Positions 46,199-57,183 of a stretch of 64,000 nt of DNA are shown here, one piece after another. This stretch comes from Populus alba (lineage: Eukaryota > Streptophyta > Magnoliopsida > Malpighiales > Salicaceae), in NCBI RefSeq assembly GCF_005239225.2, contig NC_133293.1, positions 2,294,001 through 2,358,000 on the forward strand, written 5' to 3'. Within the stretch, counting starts at the first letter, position 1. Each line of letters starts with the position of its first letter. The translations under genes and the position numbers were made by a program. The notes beneath the pieces were generated by a model, which made no database searches, was not told the DNA's origin, and saw only the letters and a program-made list of their open reading frames with translations.

Positions 46199-46812
46199 GA
46201 TAGATTATTATTGCTATTATTAACAAGAACAGGGGACTGTTTACTTGAAGGGTTAAACAATTTATATGTTTCCCAGAAGAAGAAGATGCATTTCATAGCT
46301 TAGAAAATAGCAATGAATATGTGCTAATAGATACAGTTTGTGCTCTTCCTTTGCAGCTCGTCTGATAGGAAGTGATGAAGTGTCAATTTTATATCAAGGT
46401 CAAAAAGCAATAGGTAACGGTCCAGAAAAGTCTTTGGGTCCGGCAGTGTTTGGTATTGTGTTGGAAGTTGTTTTAAAAAATTTGAAAATTTTTTAATTTT
46501 ATTTTACTTTAAATTAATATGTTTTTTATATTTTCAGATTACTTTTGATGTCTTGATCTAAAAATTAATTTTTTAAAAATAAAAAGATATTATTTTAATG
46601 TGTTTTGGAATGAAAAGTCTTTTTGAAAAGCAACTGCTACCACACTCTTAAATATGCGAATGTTGGAATCATGGCAATATTAATTAATTTCTAAAATTAA
46701 CATTTTTGTTGAGATCAAGTCTATGCCTATGTGTGTGATGTGCAGCAAGTCTATCTGCTATTTAGAAATTTCTTTGTAGCTCGTCTTGCGTTTACCGTGT
46801 GTTATTAACATG
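46199..46812. repeat. Duplicated block, copy 1 (partner 47536-49775)
   Basis: From TAGATTATTATTGCTATTAT through GTTTACTTGAAGGGTTAA, GAATATGTGCTAATAGATAC, CAGAAAAGTCTT and CAATATTAATTAATTTC the order matches 47536-47578 plus 49103-49775. Copy 1 carries a MITE-like insertion (46446-46655) that copy 2 lacks; copy 2 carries CACTA D. No gene is recognised in either copy. Confidence 0.8.
46446..46655. mobile_element. AT-rich MITE-like element
   Basis: The left end GTGTTTGGTATTGTGTTGG and the inverse of the right end (TAAGAGTGTGGTAGCAGTTG) are imperfect inverted repeats followed by GTTGTTTT / GCTTTTC. Related AT-rich remnants lie at 5877-6050, 49760-49885, 60545-60720, 60760-60885 and 61890-61990. 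Superfamily not assigned. Confidence 0.5.
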
Positions 46813-47215
46813 AACACATCAAAACAATGTTGGATGGAAATGGAAGAGAAACAGAAAGAAAGAGAGAGATTGAGAGAGGCAAAGTGAAAACCCCACGGCC
46901 GCCTTTCAGGATTCAAAGTATAATTAACTGGGAAAGATGATAAGTAAATAAAGGCATTATTAGTAGTATTTATAGATTGTTTACTACAGTCTTAGATTGT
47001 ATACTGACGAAATCTAAGTCACTGGGAGAAGCATTAAACAAGTTTCCTTAGCTGAAATTGAAAACTTCTTAATAATTTACGATCGTAGCTTACTCACAGC
47101 TTAAGCAAGTGGGCATGTAGAGTTAAAGAGTCATCCTCACCTTCTTGTGTCCACTTCAATCCAACCCAGTCAACACGTTCTGGCAATAGCTTTATTGTAC
47201 AGTTACTAGAAAACT
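46813..47215 (-). pseudogene. Relic of an RLP 5' end and promoter
   Basis: The segment matches 60020-60960, the signal-peptide coding part and upstream region of the LRR receptor-like protein: GGAAATGGAAGAGAAACAGA, GAGAGATTG, GTGAAAACCCCA, TTCAAAGTATA, GTATTTATAG, CTTAGATTGTATACTGAC, AGAGTCATCCTCACCTTCTT. Its start codon reads GTG where the gene has ATG (complement at about 46895-46897), and the LRR body is absent. Confidence 0.75.
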
Positions 47216-47329
47216 GGCAAACAATAGAGAATTAATGGAGTTTGAAGGGAGAACCAATCTTCATTTGGTCTGTTCTTGACCTCCAAGTCTTCAGAACTGA
47301 AAGTTCACTTGCAAATATTTCCAAACAAG

Positions 47330-47475
47330 AGTGAGCGTTGGGAACACGCAGTACTAATTTCCAAAATTGACAGTTTTGCAGCAGGTCTTTGTGCTAACAG
47401 ATACAGTTCATGTTCGAATTAGAACTTCCTTTGCAGCTCGTCTGATGGCAGCTGTTCTCGGGGACATCTACCCCG
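47330..47475. repeat. Third partial copy of the duplicated block
   Basis: GTGCTAACAGATACAGTTCATG and CTTCCTTTGCAGCTCGTCTGAT resemble parts of 46318-46370 and 49180-49225, mixed with CCAAAATTGACAGTTTT that resembles 46692-46708. It looks like a rearranged copy. A 64-codon open frame over it (47367-47561) has no family features. Confidence 0.5.
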
Positions 47476-47578
47476 CTATTATTCCTTGCTGGCTTATAAA
47501 CTTAATACTAATTGGAGCCCCCCCTTCGCATGCACTGATAGATTATTATTGCTATTATTAACAAGAACAGGTGACTGT

Positions 47579-49099
47579 CACTACAAGATTTAACAGTTTT
47601 ACCGACGGAATTTTTCCGTCGGCGTAAGACACATATTCCATCGGTAATTAATTTACCGACTAAATCACCGACGGATAATTTTCGTCGGTGAATCTCTCGT
47701 CGGTAATTTTTTATCCATCGGTAATTCCGTGGGTAATAATATTACCGATGGATTTACTGGCGGAACAGACGCGTCGGTAAATTTTTTTTTTATTACCGAT
47801 GGATTTACCAACGGATTTACCGACGGAAATTTTTCCGTCGGTAAATCCGTCGGTAATTATTTAAAAACATTTTAAAAAAAAAATTCATTTTATAAAATTA
47901 TAAAATAATTAAATTACATAAATCAACATTGTATAATATATACTCAAAATGCTTGGAAAAAAGAATAAGAAAATCAACTCAAACAAATTTGTAACAAATA
48001 AATAAAACAAAAAAATTAATTCAACTAAAAAATTCATATGAAAAAATGAAGTTGCAATTGCTAAAAATTTAAAAATCCTATAAATAAATCAACTAAAAAT
48101 TGATCTCATATGAAAAAAAAAAAAAAAAAAAACTCACAACAACATTTATACAATTATTAAGAACAAAATCAATTAAAATTAAATAAAAAACAAATATAGT
48201 GAAAAATCATGAAAAAATAAGAAAAAGAAAGATCTTACCTTAATATACTTGCAAGTGAAGCTAAGGAAAAAAGAATTCATGAAGCATATTAATTAAAGAA
48301 AACTAAGAGGATAAAAGAAGAAAGAAGAAGAAGGAAGAAGAAGACATATATACCCGAGCATGGAGGAAAAGAGAAGGAGATGAGGAGAGAAAAGAAGAGA
48401 AAGAAATAGATATTGATGTTTTTACATATAGTGAAGAAGAAGAAGAAGAAGAAGAAGTAGAAGTAGTAGTAGAAGAAGAAGAAGAAGAAGAAGAAATGAG
48501 TCTGTCTCTTGTGAAATAAGCGGATTCAGGTTTTTTATTGGGGCGCGTTATCGACGGATTTACCGACGGATAATTGAATATTAATATTTTTTAATTATTC
48601 CGTCGGTAATTCCGTCGGTAATATTTAATTTAAATTTTCAATTTCGTAAAAAGTTTTCAGAAACCGCCAAAAATTACCGATGATTTTTCAATCCGTCGGT
48701 GATTCCGTCTGTAATATTTAAATGAAAATTTTAAATCAATTGAATTTTTACAGAAAACCGCCAAAACACGCCGACGAATTTTCAATCCGTCGGTGATTTT
48801 GTCCGTAAAGTAAAACAATTAACAGTGCAATTGGAAGATAAACAGTTCTAGAGCTCTCTGTAAAATACCGACGGAATTTTTCTGTCGGTAATTCCGTCGG
48901 TAAAAAATGACACGTCATCTTTTTTTTTTTGCTTTGCTCTATTTTTTTTCCCACGGTAATTCCCTCGGTATATACCGAGGGAATCTTCCCGTCAGTAAAA
49001 TCCCTCGGAAATATTTCCGTCGGTAAAATCCCTCGGAAATTTACAGACGAAAATATTCCCTCGGTATTTCCGTTTGTATTTATTGATTTTCTGGTAGCG
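47579..49099. mobile_element. Non-autonomous CACTA element D (TSD TGT)
   Basis: A 1521-bp element starts CACTACAAGATTTAACAG and ends TTTTCTGGTAGCG, with a TGT duplication at 47576-47578 and 49100-49102. The last bases read GTAGCG where GTAGTG is expected. Both ends are filled with ACCGACGGA-type units (47599-47860; 48545-49080). The middle is AT-rich with a (GAA)n tract and has no transposase gene. It would depend on proteins of a related element such as an intact relative of C. Confidence 0.92.
48428..48497. repeat. (GAA)n-rich microsatellite in CACTA D
   Basis: Roughly 23 GAA/GTA triplets in a row, inside the non-coding middle of element D. Confidence 0.85.
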
Positions 49100-49914
49100 T
49101 GTGTACTTGAAGGGTTAAGCAATTTATGTGTTTCCCAGAAGAAGAAGAAGCATTTCATAGCTTAGAAAATAGCAATGAATATGTGCTAATAGATACAGTT
49201 TGTGCTCTTCCTTTGCAGCTCGTCTTATGGATCATACTTTTTGTGTGCCAACAAAAGTTCCATGCCAGAAAAGACAACAATGCAACCCTTGGTACAGATT
49301 TTTGATGGATATTACATACAACATCCACCTTCGTTTTGTTTTTTGTGTTAGTACGAAGAAAAATCTGAAGAAGTGCAATGCTTAGCTGTTGTAGTGTACT
49401 AACCGATCTTGCAGTAAAATTGGGACCCTCCTGTTCAAGGTAGAAGTGGTCAGAAAGCAATAGGCAATGGTCCAGAAAAGTCTTCGGAACTTGGATACAT
49501 AGATATTGTCTGATCTTCACGTGGTGCTGAATTTTGAACTGAGGGTTGAATTATTCAATTGCGAATCTTTCCTCGCAAGGATTGGTGACTAAACAGGAGC
49601 ATTGAGTGTTGGAAACACGACAATATTAATTAATTTCCAAAATTAACATTTTTGTTGAGATCAAGTCTATGCGAGTGATTTGCGGCAACTCTACAGGCTA
49701 ATTAGAACTTTCTTTGTAGCTCGTTTAGCTAGTGTTAAGCGTGTTATTGACATCAATGTATTAAAACAATGTAAAAATATGTTAGGAATACAAAAATGTT
49801 GATTTTTTGTTAAAAAAAACATAAAAATATTACTTTAATATATTTTTCAAATAAAAAAAACACTTTAAAAAATAATTTTTACCATACTAGCATATACTTT
49901 AAGAATAGACACAC

Positions 49915-50290
49915 AACAATATTGATTTTCTAAAAGGATCAAATAGTGTTTTAGGTGTTGCTATTTTTTCTTTAATTAACTAATTCTTTTAGTATTAAAA
50001 GTAATTAAATAGTTATTTGACCAATTTTAATCATGCTTATTTCAGTAATATTTTTTTAAAAAAAATACTTTTCTCTCTTATCAATCTTTCAATTTATATA
50101 CTTTGATTTTTTTATTTTTTCTTTTTCTATTTTAAATTAAAAAAATAATTTAACTATGAGATTATATAAACAAATAATTAAAAAATATATATGCAATAAA
50201 AAATAAAGATTGTAAATCTTTTACTTGAATGGTTAAGGAGTATTTATAACCCTTTTGCTGGAATGGAGGGCTTGAAAAGTCATTTCTTTT
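49915..50290. repeat. Dispersed AT-rich repeat, copy 1
   Basis: Shares an ordered set of blocks with 61140-61300, 61310-61540 and, most completely, 61995-62345: TTAGTATTAAAA, AGTTATTTGA, ATCAATCTTTCAATTTA, AAAAATATATAT and GAGTATTTATAACCC. Not coding. The copies near 62 kb flank RLP relics, so this repeat probably travelled with the RLP upstream region. Confidence 0.65.
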
Positions 50291-51093
50291 TTTAAAGCAA
50301 TAATAAAATATAAATATTTCTTACACAACATTAAACGATAAACAAATATCTATTATATAATATTAATAAAAAATAAATATTTGTTATAAAATATTATTAA
50401 AAATAAAAATATAATAGATATTTAGAATATCTTTTTATACTTTTATATCTATTACATCAATTTTATCAATCTCATTTTTATTACTATGGAGAATTTTGCC
50501 TTGAATTGTTTGAGTGTAGAACCGCTCAAACTATTATTTTACAAGTTGGACTTGAAGGAATTTCAGAGCAAAGTACCGGAAAATTAAAAACATTACTGAA
50601 CCATTACCGGAAAACAGAGCAGCCTTCTAAAACCGACAAAGATTGGAGTTTCAAGGTTCTTGCCCTCAAGATTACCAAGTTAGTGTGGGATTTGAAAGAT
50701 CTTTTCTTTCACTGGATATCTCTATATTATAAGAAATATTTTTTAAGTGGATCATATGCCATGTCATGTTTTTAATATAATATTAGTTGTATATATATAT
50801 ATATTTTATATAAAATTTATAAATGATAATTAAATGCTTGGAGTCCATTGCCCTCTAATGATGAACTAATTAAGGACAACACATGATGGATGAAAGTGAA
50901 AAAAAAAAAAATCAGATTAATGAAAGGATCCCTATGCTAGCCATATTAAATATTACGTGAGTCGTTTAACCTCCATCAAAATATAGAAAATCTAAAGTTT
51001 AGTATTGACGGTTCAATCATAGTATAAACATGTTAAAAAGATTAGCAAAAAATGTTCTAAATTTAAAGAACACGTGAGATCAAAGTCTCAAAC
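50291..51093. other. No gene recognised
   Basis: AT-rich DNA. One 89-codon plus-strand frame (50506-50775) begins MFECRTAQTI and has no family features or homologue I recognise. I leave it uncalled as a gene. Confidence 0.45.
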
Positions 51094-51296
51094 CTCCAAC
51101 AACAACGCTATAACAAGCAACAGCAAAAGTTTGAACTATGGTATTCTCTTGTCGGGTAAAGGTATTGGTTACAATTCCAGCCTTTGAGAGGAGCTTAGTC
51201 CATGTTCTTAGGAACACAAATGCAAGAAGAGCAGCAGAGACATTGAAATTTGGGACTAGACCAGTCCTGGTGAGATTCAGCTTCATGACTATAACA
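51094..51296 (-). pseudogene. Isolated exon of a YSL (yellow stripe-like, OPT family) transporter
   Basis: On the minus strand, a 203-bp open exon runs from an acceptor TTTACAG (just above 51296) to a donor GGAG|GTTTGA (at 51094/51093). It encodes VIVMKLNLT, GLVPNFNVSAALLAFVFLRT, WTKLL, FTRQENTIVQT and VACYSVVVGG, a conserved N-terminal membrane region of YSL proteins, which move metal-nicotianamine chelates. One extra codon lies in NLTRTG compared with the usual NLTTG. I find neither the preceding nor the following YSL exons nearby, so this is a gene fragment, probably carried here by duplication or a transposon. Confidence 0.8.
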
Positions 51297-52283
51297 CTGT
51301 AAATTAGAGTAGGTCACAAGAAATTAGTTGGTTGGTAGATGGAATAAACTATATAAAAATTTATAATATGATAGATTTAATTCATGTAATTTAAATTTAA
51401 GAAGAAGAAAAAAACACACATTTCCTCTGCCTCAAAATAAATGAAATAAAAAATACAATCGAATTATTGAATTTCCAAGTGATTTCATTATTCCTATTTT
51501 CAAACTTCGATTGTAATAATTCCTCACCTAATTTTTTAATCGAATGCAATAATTTATTATTCCTATGAAAATTAAAAAACAAAATCACTATTATTTATCT
51601 CTTAGTTTACAAAAAAAAAAAAAAAACATTTATTTCAAAGCCTAGATTTTCTAATTAATTCCATTGTTTTCTACTATGATAACTTTGTTTTTGGATTGAG
51701 AGTGATAAAATTATCATCGAATTCATTTTGAAAATTATCATCGAATTTATCTAGAAGAAGCATGCTAAAAAGGGAATCTCGTAGCGTGAGTATACCTATC
51801 CTTAATGGGCGCCGATCAAAGTGTGGTTTGATTTGATTTACTACTTGACATAAATAAAATGAAGAGATTTCTATCGCATTTTTTAGAGAAAAAAATTACT
51901 TTGTTATGGGTCAGAAATGTTTATGATATTTGTTTTTGATAACACAAGTTTTGTGGATATAAAACAGAGAAGATATTGAAGTTACATCTAGACAGCAAAA
52001 TCGAACTCAATTATTAAAACTCGATAAAAATTCTAGATCATAGGTTAACCTCTATTAATTAAAATAATATTATTTTAATTTTTTAAAATAATTACCTTAT
52101 ATTTTGACTGAATCAACTAGATTATAAACTAATTCATCAGGTCATTTAAATTATATTGGTTCTAACTTCCACTTGATTATGAGCTAATCATTCTCCAATT
52201 AGTTCACATCCACTTGACCGAGTTTTAATAGCTTGTTACTAATAAATTATGCCATTTTACATTTACTTACCTTTTGGGAGTAA

Positions 52284-52402
52284 GAACTCAATTTTGAAAG
52301 GGACGGTGAGTTTCAATTTTGCACTTTCTTTTTACCTTTTATTGGAACTCAATTTTGAAAGGGACAGTGAGTTTCAATTTTGCACTTTCTTTTTACCTTT
52401 TA
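52284..52402. repeat. Tandem duplication, 2 x 61 bp
   Basis: GAACTCAATTTTGAAAGGGA and the next 41 bp are repeated directly at 52345, with one G/A difference over the shared part. Confidence 0.92.
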
Positions 52403-54270
52403 TAAAAAATTTAATAACATGATCAATATCTTCAAATCAACTTTAGTGATGTTGATATAACTTAATTTTTGTACAATAGGATGTTTGGATAAGCTTTTGA
52501 TTGCACTAAAAAAAACTTATCAAAGCAAAAAAAAAAAAAACAAAGAGCCTCGAGCGAAACTCCTTAGCCAGCTCGAGTCAACAAATCAAAACACATTATC
52601 TAAGATATGAAATTGAGATAAGTCTATAAATAAAAAAGCTAAAAAGAAAAAAACACTAACAACAAATATATTAAAAAATGCTTTTAAAAAAATTCAAATC
52701 AAGCTAATCCTTTAGAATTACTACCTAGATCATAAGACTTAGATGACCCCATCAAATGCATACTTGGAAAAAAAAGAAGCAAGATTTTTAATCAAACAAA
52801 CATTGAAATATGAAATTGAGAAAAAAAATCAATTAAAAAAACATTGCAAAACAAAACAAATAGCAATTAAAAAAATAAGAACTAAATTTGATATAAATTA
52901 TTAAATGAAATTACAAATAAGAGAAGAGAGACTAAATCAAAAGAAGAAATAAAATGAAGGGCTAGTATGGATTTTTTCATTGCCAGCACGAAAATTAAGA
53001 AAGAAAGAAAAGGAAAAGAAAAAAAGAAAAATAAAAGTAATTTCAAGCCAAATTATGTTGAACCACCATACATGCGCCATCCAAAGAAGAAGAGGATGCC
53101 GAAACGAATCAAATGATGCGGTGGAATTACGGTTACAACTACCTGAGTCCGCCGCACGCGTGAGCCAGAAGGTCGGCTGACTCATATGAGGCATGTGTCA
53201 ACTACTATTTTGTTTTATACTTTTTTTGTGAAAAATCTGAAAATATCTTTTGGACTAAACAATATTAACAAACAAACAATGGTGAAACTACAACCAAGTC
53301 CCTGAAGCTAAGGTTAAAAAACTCAAATTGTAAGACCAATGTAGTAATTCAATTGTTTTATAAAATATGAAAATACAAAAATGCCATTGTGCAGAAAGCA
53401 ATGAATTATTTTATTCAAGAGTTGCATTAGTAATTTTCTATGAATTAAAAAATACAATTACCAAAATAACCATGTACAATTCTTAAAAAACATTTTATGT
53501 CATGGTAAAAATATCACCTTACCCTTGAAGCAAGACCAAAGATAAAATGGCCAAGGGATATAATAATAATTGCACTATTTTAATGAATAGTAATTTATGT
53601 CTCGGAATATAATAATGTTGCTAACAGGATTAATGTCTTGGGTAATTATAGAAGTATTTAAGTATGCAAATTATACTCGTTAAAAAAAATAGAGATAGCG
53701 AGGCCAAATGAGATATGTCTTCTGATATCTTCATGTTTTAAAATTACATAAATTCATTCTTGAATTATTCTAGAAATTGATTTATTTTATATCTTTTTTT
53801 TCCTCCAACGTTTTAACCCCTTCTAAAAAAACTATAATAAAATACTAACCAACATTACCTTGTTTCCTTGAGTGAATATTAATGAACAAATGTTAAATGA
53901 ATGATAAATGGGTCTAATATTTGTTTTTTTTACTTGGGATCAAGTTGTTCAAAGAAAATATAAAAGTGTAAGCTGATTCCCAAAACCTCTTGGAAAGTCA
54001 ATTATAATTTTTATTTTTTTATTATTTATAATCTGATTTATATGGAATTCTAGAAAATTTTCTAGTACCATAAATAATATACATTTAATTGGATTTGGAA
54101 AATATAGCCTCTTTTATTAAAATTAAATCTGGCCTTATATTATTTCCTTTCATCACATGGCTTTTAAGGAAACTTCATTAATCCTAGAAATAGAAAGACG
54201 ACTTAGCTTTAATAAGGCTTCACCCTAAAATCTAGCCTATCCTTTCCCAGCCTAACCCTAATTACAGCCC

Positions 54271-54279
54271 AAACCCTAA
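54271..54279 (+). promoter_or_regulatory. Telo-box motif upstream of the AAA ATPase relic
   Basis: AAACCCTAA, a motif common in promoters of plant housekeeping genes, occurs 114 bp before the relic start codon, with a further CTAACCCTAA at about 54251. Probably a leftover of the ancestral promoter. Confidence 0.4.
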
Positions 54280-54392
54280 CCACCATCACCACCAGGTCCA
54301 CCAGCACATAGATTTGCAAAACCCCAACACGCCACCCAAAAAGAGCACTAAGAAAAGGATATTATTGTACTTTAAACACAAATAAAAAATTA

Positions 54393-56360
54393 ATGGGGGT
54401 TTCATTAGAGACTAAGTTTTTGCAAGAACCAGTGCAGCTTTAAGTTGTTTAGTATTATTTTCTAGGCTCCGGAAAGCATCAAAGAAAGCCCTTGAACATA
54501 AGAAGGAAATCGATAAACGTTTGGGTCATCCCCTTATCCAAACAAACCCTTATGAGGGGTGTGTGTGTATGTCAAAGTTTCTGTTTCTGTTGAAAAGTTT
54601 GGATTTTTTTTTTTTTTTTTGCATTTTTGATTTGTGGTTTTTTTTTGGGAGGCATAGGAGGATTATGTGAATCTTGGTTATAATGGAATATAGGGTTTAT
54701 TTTCGTTTATTGTTTTCAGGAGGATTTTGTGAATGTTGGTTATATGGTCAAATAATGGAACGAAGAATTTTGTGAATTTGGATTATAAGGTTAGTTAATG
54801 GCATATAGGCTTTGTTTTTGTTATGTTCTATTGGTTTTGTTATATGCTTGAGTTGTATATTGAGCTTTTGTACTTGAGCGCTAGAGTTTAGGCCTCTGGG
54901 TTGATGTTGTAGCATGCTTGAATTGTCATTTATTTGCAAAAAGTTTCAATTTTGTGTGATAATGGGATGAGGACCGTGAGGTTAAGACTGCAACGTGGTT
55001 TGGTGTTTTGGTGAAGACCATGCTTGCAAAAGCTATTGTCAGAGAGTCTGAAGTTATTTTTATAAATATGAGGATCTCCAATCTGATGAGCAAGTGGTTC
55101 AATGATGCACAAAAGCTCGGTGAGTATAGATTGAAAAATGATGATTTAAAATTATTGCTTTGTTATTCTAAAACTTGCTGTCACCCACCGATTATGTTGA
55201 GTGAAATTTAGTTTCACTCTAATAATGGAAGCAAGGTAATACTTTGTGAACATTCTTAACTAAGACTGAACATTCCTAACTTGTCCCTATTAGCAGCAAG
55301 ATTTTTTTGGATGCTCTGTTAACTTTAAAAAATTGGGCACCGTAGCTTGCTTATCTAATGGATCTTACTCCGATGAATGAGATTGCGAAATGATCAAAAT
55401 CTGATTACTGTTGATTCTCTTATATGCTGTTGCAGTGCTGTTTTTTTTAGCCTGGCTTATAAATTCCAGCCTGCTTTTATATTAATTGATGAGGTTGACA
55501 GTTTTCTGGGGCGGCGTCGTACTACAAACCATGAGGCATTAACCAATATGAAGACTAAATTTGACTCAGTGATAATATTCTTATAGAGAACGCACAAGAG
55601 ATGGTACTTGCTGCAACCAACTGACCTTGAGAACTCGATGAAGCAATCCTTCAGCATCTTCCTCAGCCTTTGAAATTGGGATACTGAAGGTTGTTTTGAA
55701 AAGGGGGGAAATCGAAAGCAAAATTGACTTTGACTACATAGCAAGTTTGTGTGAGGGCTACACTAGTTCATATTTTCTTGAACCTTGCAAGAAAGTAGCT
55801 TATTTTCCTATTAGGGACCTATTGGATAAGGAGAACAAGGGAAACAAAATCTAGTGTAACTATATATTTATCATCGTGTTGTTCCATGCTTCCATCAATT
55901 ATTTTATAGCATATTGAACTATATAGTTCTCACCTGTGATTTGTTATAATCGCAGTTAATTCTTCAAGGTATTTTTATTGATTTGTAATATTTGCATAGA
56001 AATCCCATGCATGCCTGAGGGTGTCATGGAAAAGTTTTGGTAATATTGTGCACTATCCAAAACCAATGACTTCCATTGCAATGGTTCCTCATGAGAACTA
56101 GAAGAAATTAAACAAAGTGTTGTTATGAACTACAAAGGATAGCTATTGGTGTTAAAAATTAAACAAAGTGTTGTTAAACAAAGGTTTTTATCTTTCCATT
56201 GTTTGAGCTTGCTGTGGATTTTTTAACCCTTTATTGAGTTTCTTCATTGGGATTCTTTCTCAGGCACTAAGGCCATTGTCCCAGTCAGACTTGCAGAGAG
56301 TTCTTGGCACATCAACTATGACTAGGGTTGCTGCAAATGAGTGCAGATGACTATCAGGTT
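54393..56360 (+). pseudogene. MSP1/ATAD1-type AAA ATPase pseudogene
   Basis: The intact family extracts mislocalised tail-anchored proteins from the outer mitochondrial membrane. Collinear pieces are visible: start METKFLQE-like (54393-54435, then stops), ASKKALEHKKEIDKRLG and PLIQTNPYE (54475-54555), TMLAKAI and RISNLMSKWFNDAQKL (about 55017-55115), FSLAYKFQPAFILIDEVDSF and RRTTNHEALTNMKT (about 55447-55560), FDYIASLCEGYT and KKVAYFPIRDLLDKE (about 55725-55835), and a last exon with LRPLSQSDLQRVLGTS (56268-56330). Introns with splice-like borders remain. The Walker A loop before TMLAKAI is destroyed (GVLVKT where GPPGTGKT is expected), the segment between the N-terminus and Walker A is missing, and frameshifts and stops break the rest. 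Confidence 0.85.
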
Positions 56361-57183
56361 CAAGCCATAACTAACAAGCTCTCTATACTCGTAGTATCTC
56401 AAATCTTGAATCTTCAGTCCGATAATCAGGACCCTTGAAATATTCATTTGTTTTTTCTTGATATCAGGCCAAGAGAAATTGTATTTTAAATTATTTTAAT
56501 GTTTTTCCTATTCTGAAATGCTGTAGGTAGAATATGTTGTTTTTAGGCGACTCAAAATTGCAGATTTGTTGTAGCATAGAGCTCTTAAAGTGGTATTAAT
56601 ACCTATCTTGGTTTTTTTTTTGGCTTTAGATATAAACTTGCCAATCATCAATATTGAATGATTTTGTTGATGATTTTGTCTCTGTGTTAGAGTTGTGGAA
56701 CATTGTTTGTCCATGTTGATATGGGTTTCTTACACTTTTTAATAGTCATTTATGACTTGCAAGTTATAGAATTACTCTATTTTGCTTGCAAATATTGCTG
56801 CTGTTGTGAGAACAGAATTGTTTTAATTCTTGTAAATCTATTTATAAAATTTAAAATACTCCAAGAACGGGAGATTGATTTAAGTGATCGAGAATAAGGA
56901 AATGAACATATACAAAAGGACTTAAAACATAAATGATTTTATGGTTGACACAAACTATTGCTTGCATACATGGAATCTTTTTCATAGAAGTAACACCCAA
57001 TCTGCCACCATAGTGTTGTTTCCGTGTCAAATCAACATGATATCTTGTTTGTACTGCAAAATTAGAAAGGCAACACTAATAAAATAAATTGCAGAGAAAA
57101 GATAGCCTAACAAAAAATGTGATTATAAAATTTGAAAACTCAAATTGCTTGCAAAACTTACTTGATAATATCAATTGCATTAT
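56361..57183. other. Intergenic region between the AAA relic and the RLP
   Basis: AT-rich with no coding support. The right part is the presumed 3' untranslated region of the minus-strand RLP, which ends at 57184. Confidence 0.5.

Larger units (their letters stand above)
47536..49775. repeat. Duplicated block, copy 2, interrupted by CACTA D
   Basis: Direct-orientation partner of 46199-46812. After removing 47579-49102 the flanks join as in copy 1 (...AACAGGTGACTGT then GTACTTGAAGGG...), which gives the empty-site sequence for CACTA D. Confidence 0.8.
51297..54392. other. Gene-poor AT-rich stretch
   Basis: No coding region is supported on either strand. It contains poly-A runs, a 61-bp tandem duplication (52284-52402), and a telo-box AAACCCTAA at 54271-54279 just upstream of the AAA ATPase relic. 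Open frames near 52937-53194 are low-complexity. Confidence 0.5.

Noticed and set aside
47367..47561. A 64-codon frame with a hydrophobic end (AAVLGDIYPAIIPCWLINLI)
   Set aside because: It overlaps a rearranged repeat copy, has no upstream gene context, and I recognise no family. It could be a fragment of a membrane protein, but the support is too weak.
50506..50775. An 89-codon open frame
   Set aside because: No homologue recognised, surrounding DNA is AT-rich and non-coding in style, and no splice or promoter context is visible.
54246..54285. Interstitial telomere repeat
   Set aside because: Only two or three separate CCCTAA-like motifs, not a tandem array; better explained as telo-box promoter motifs.
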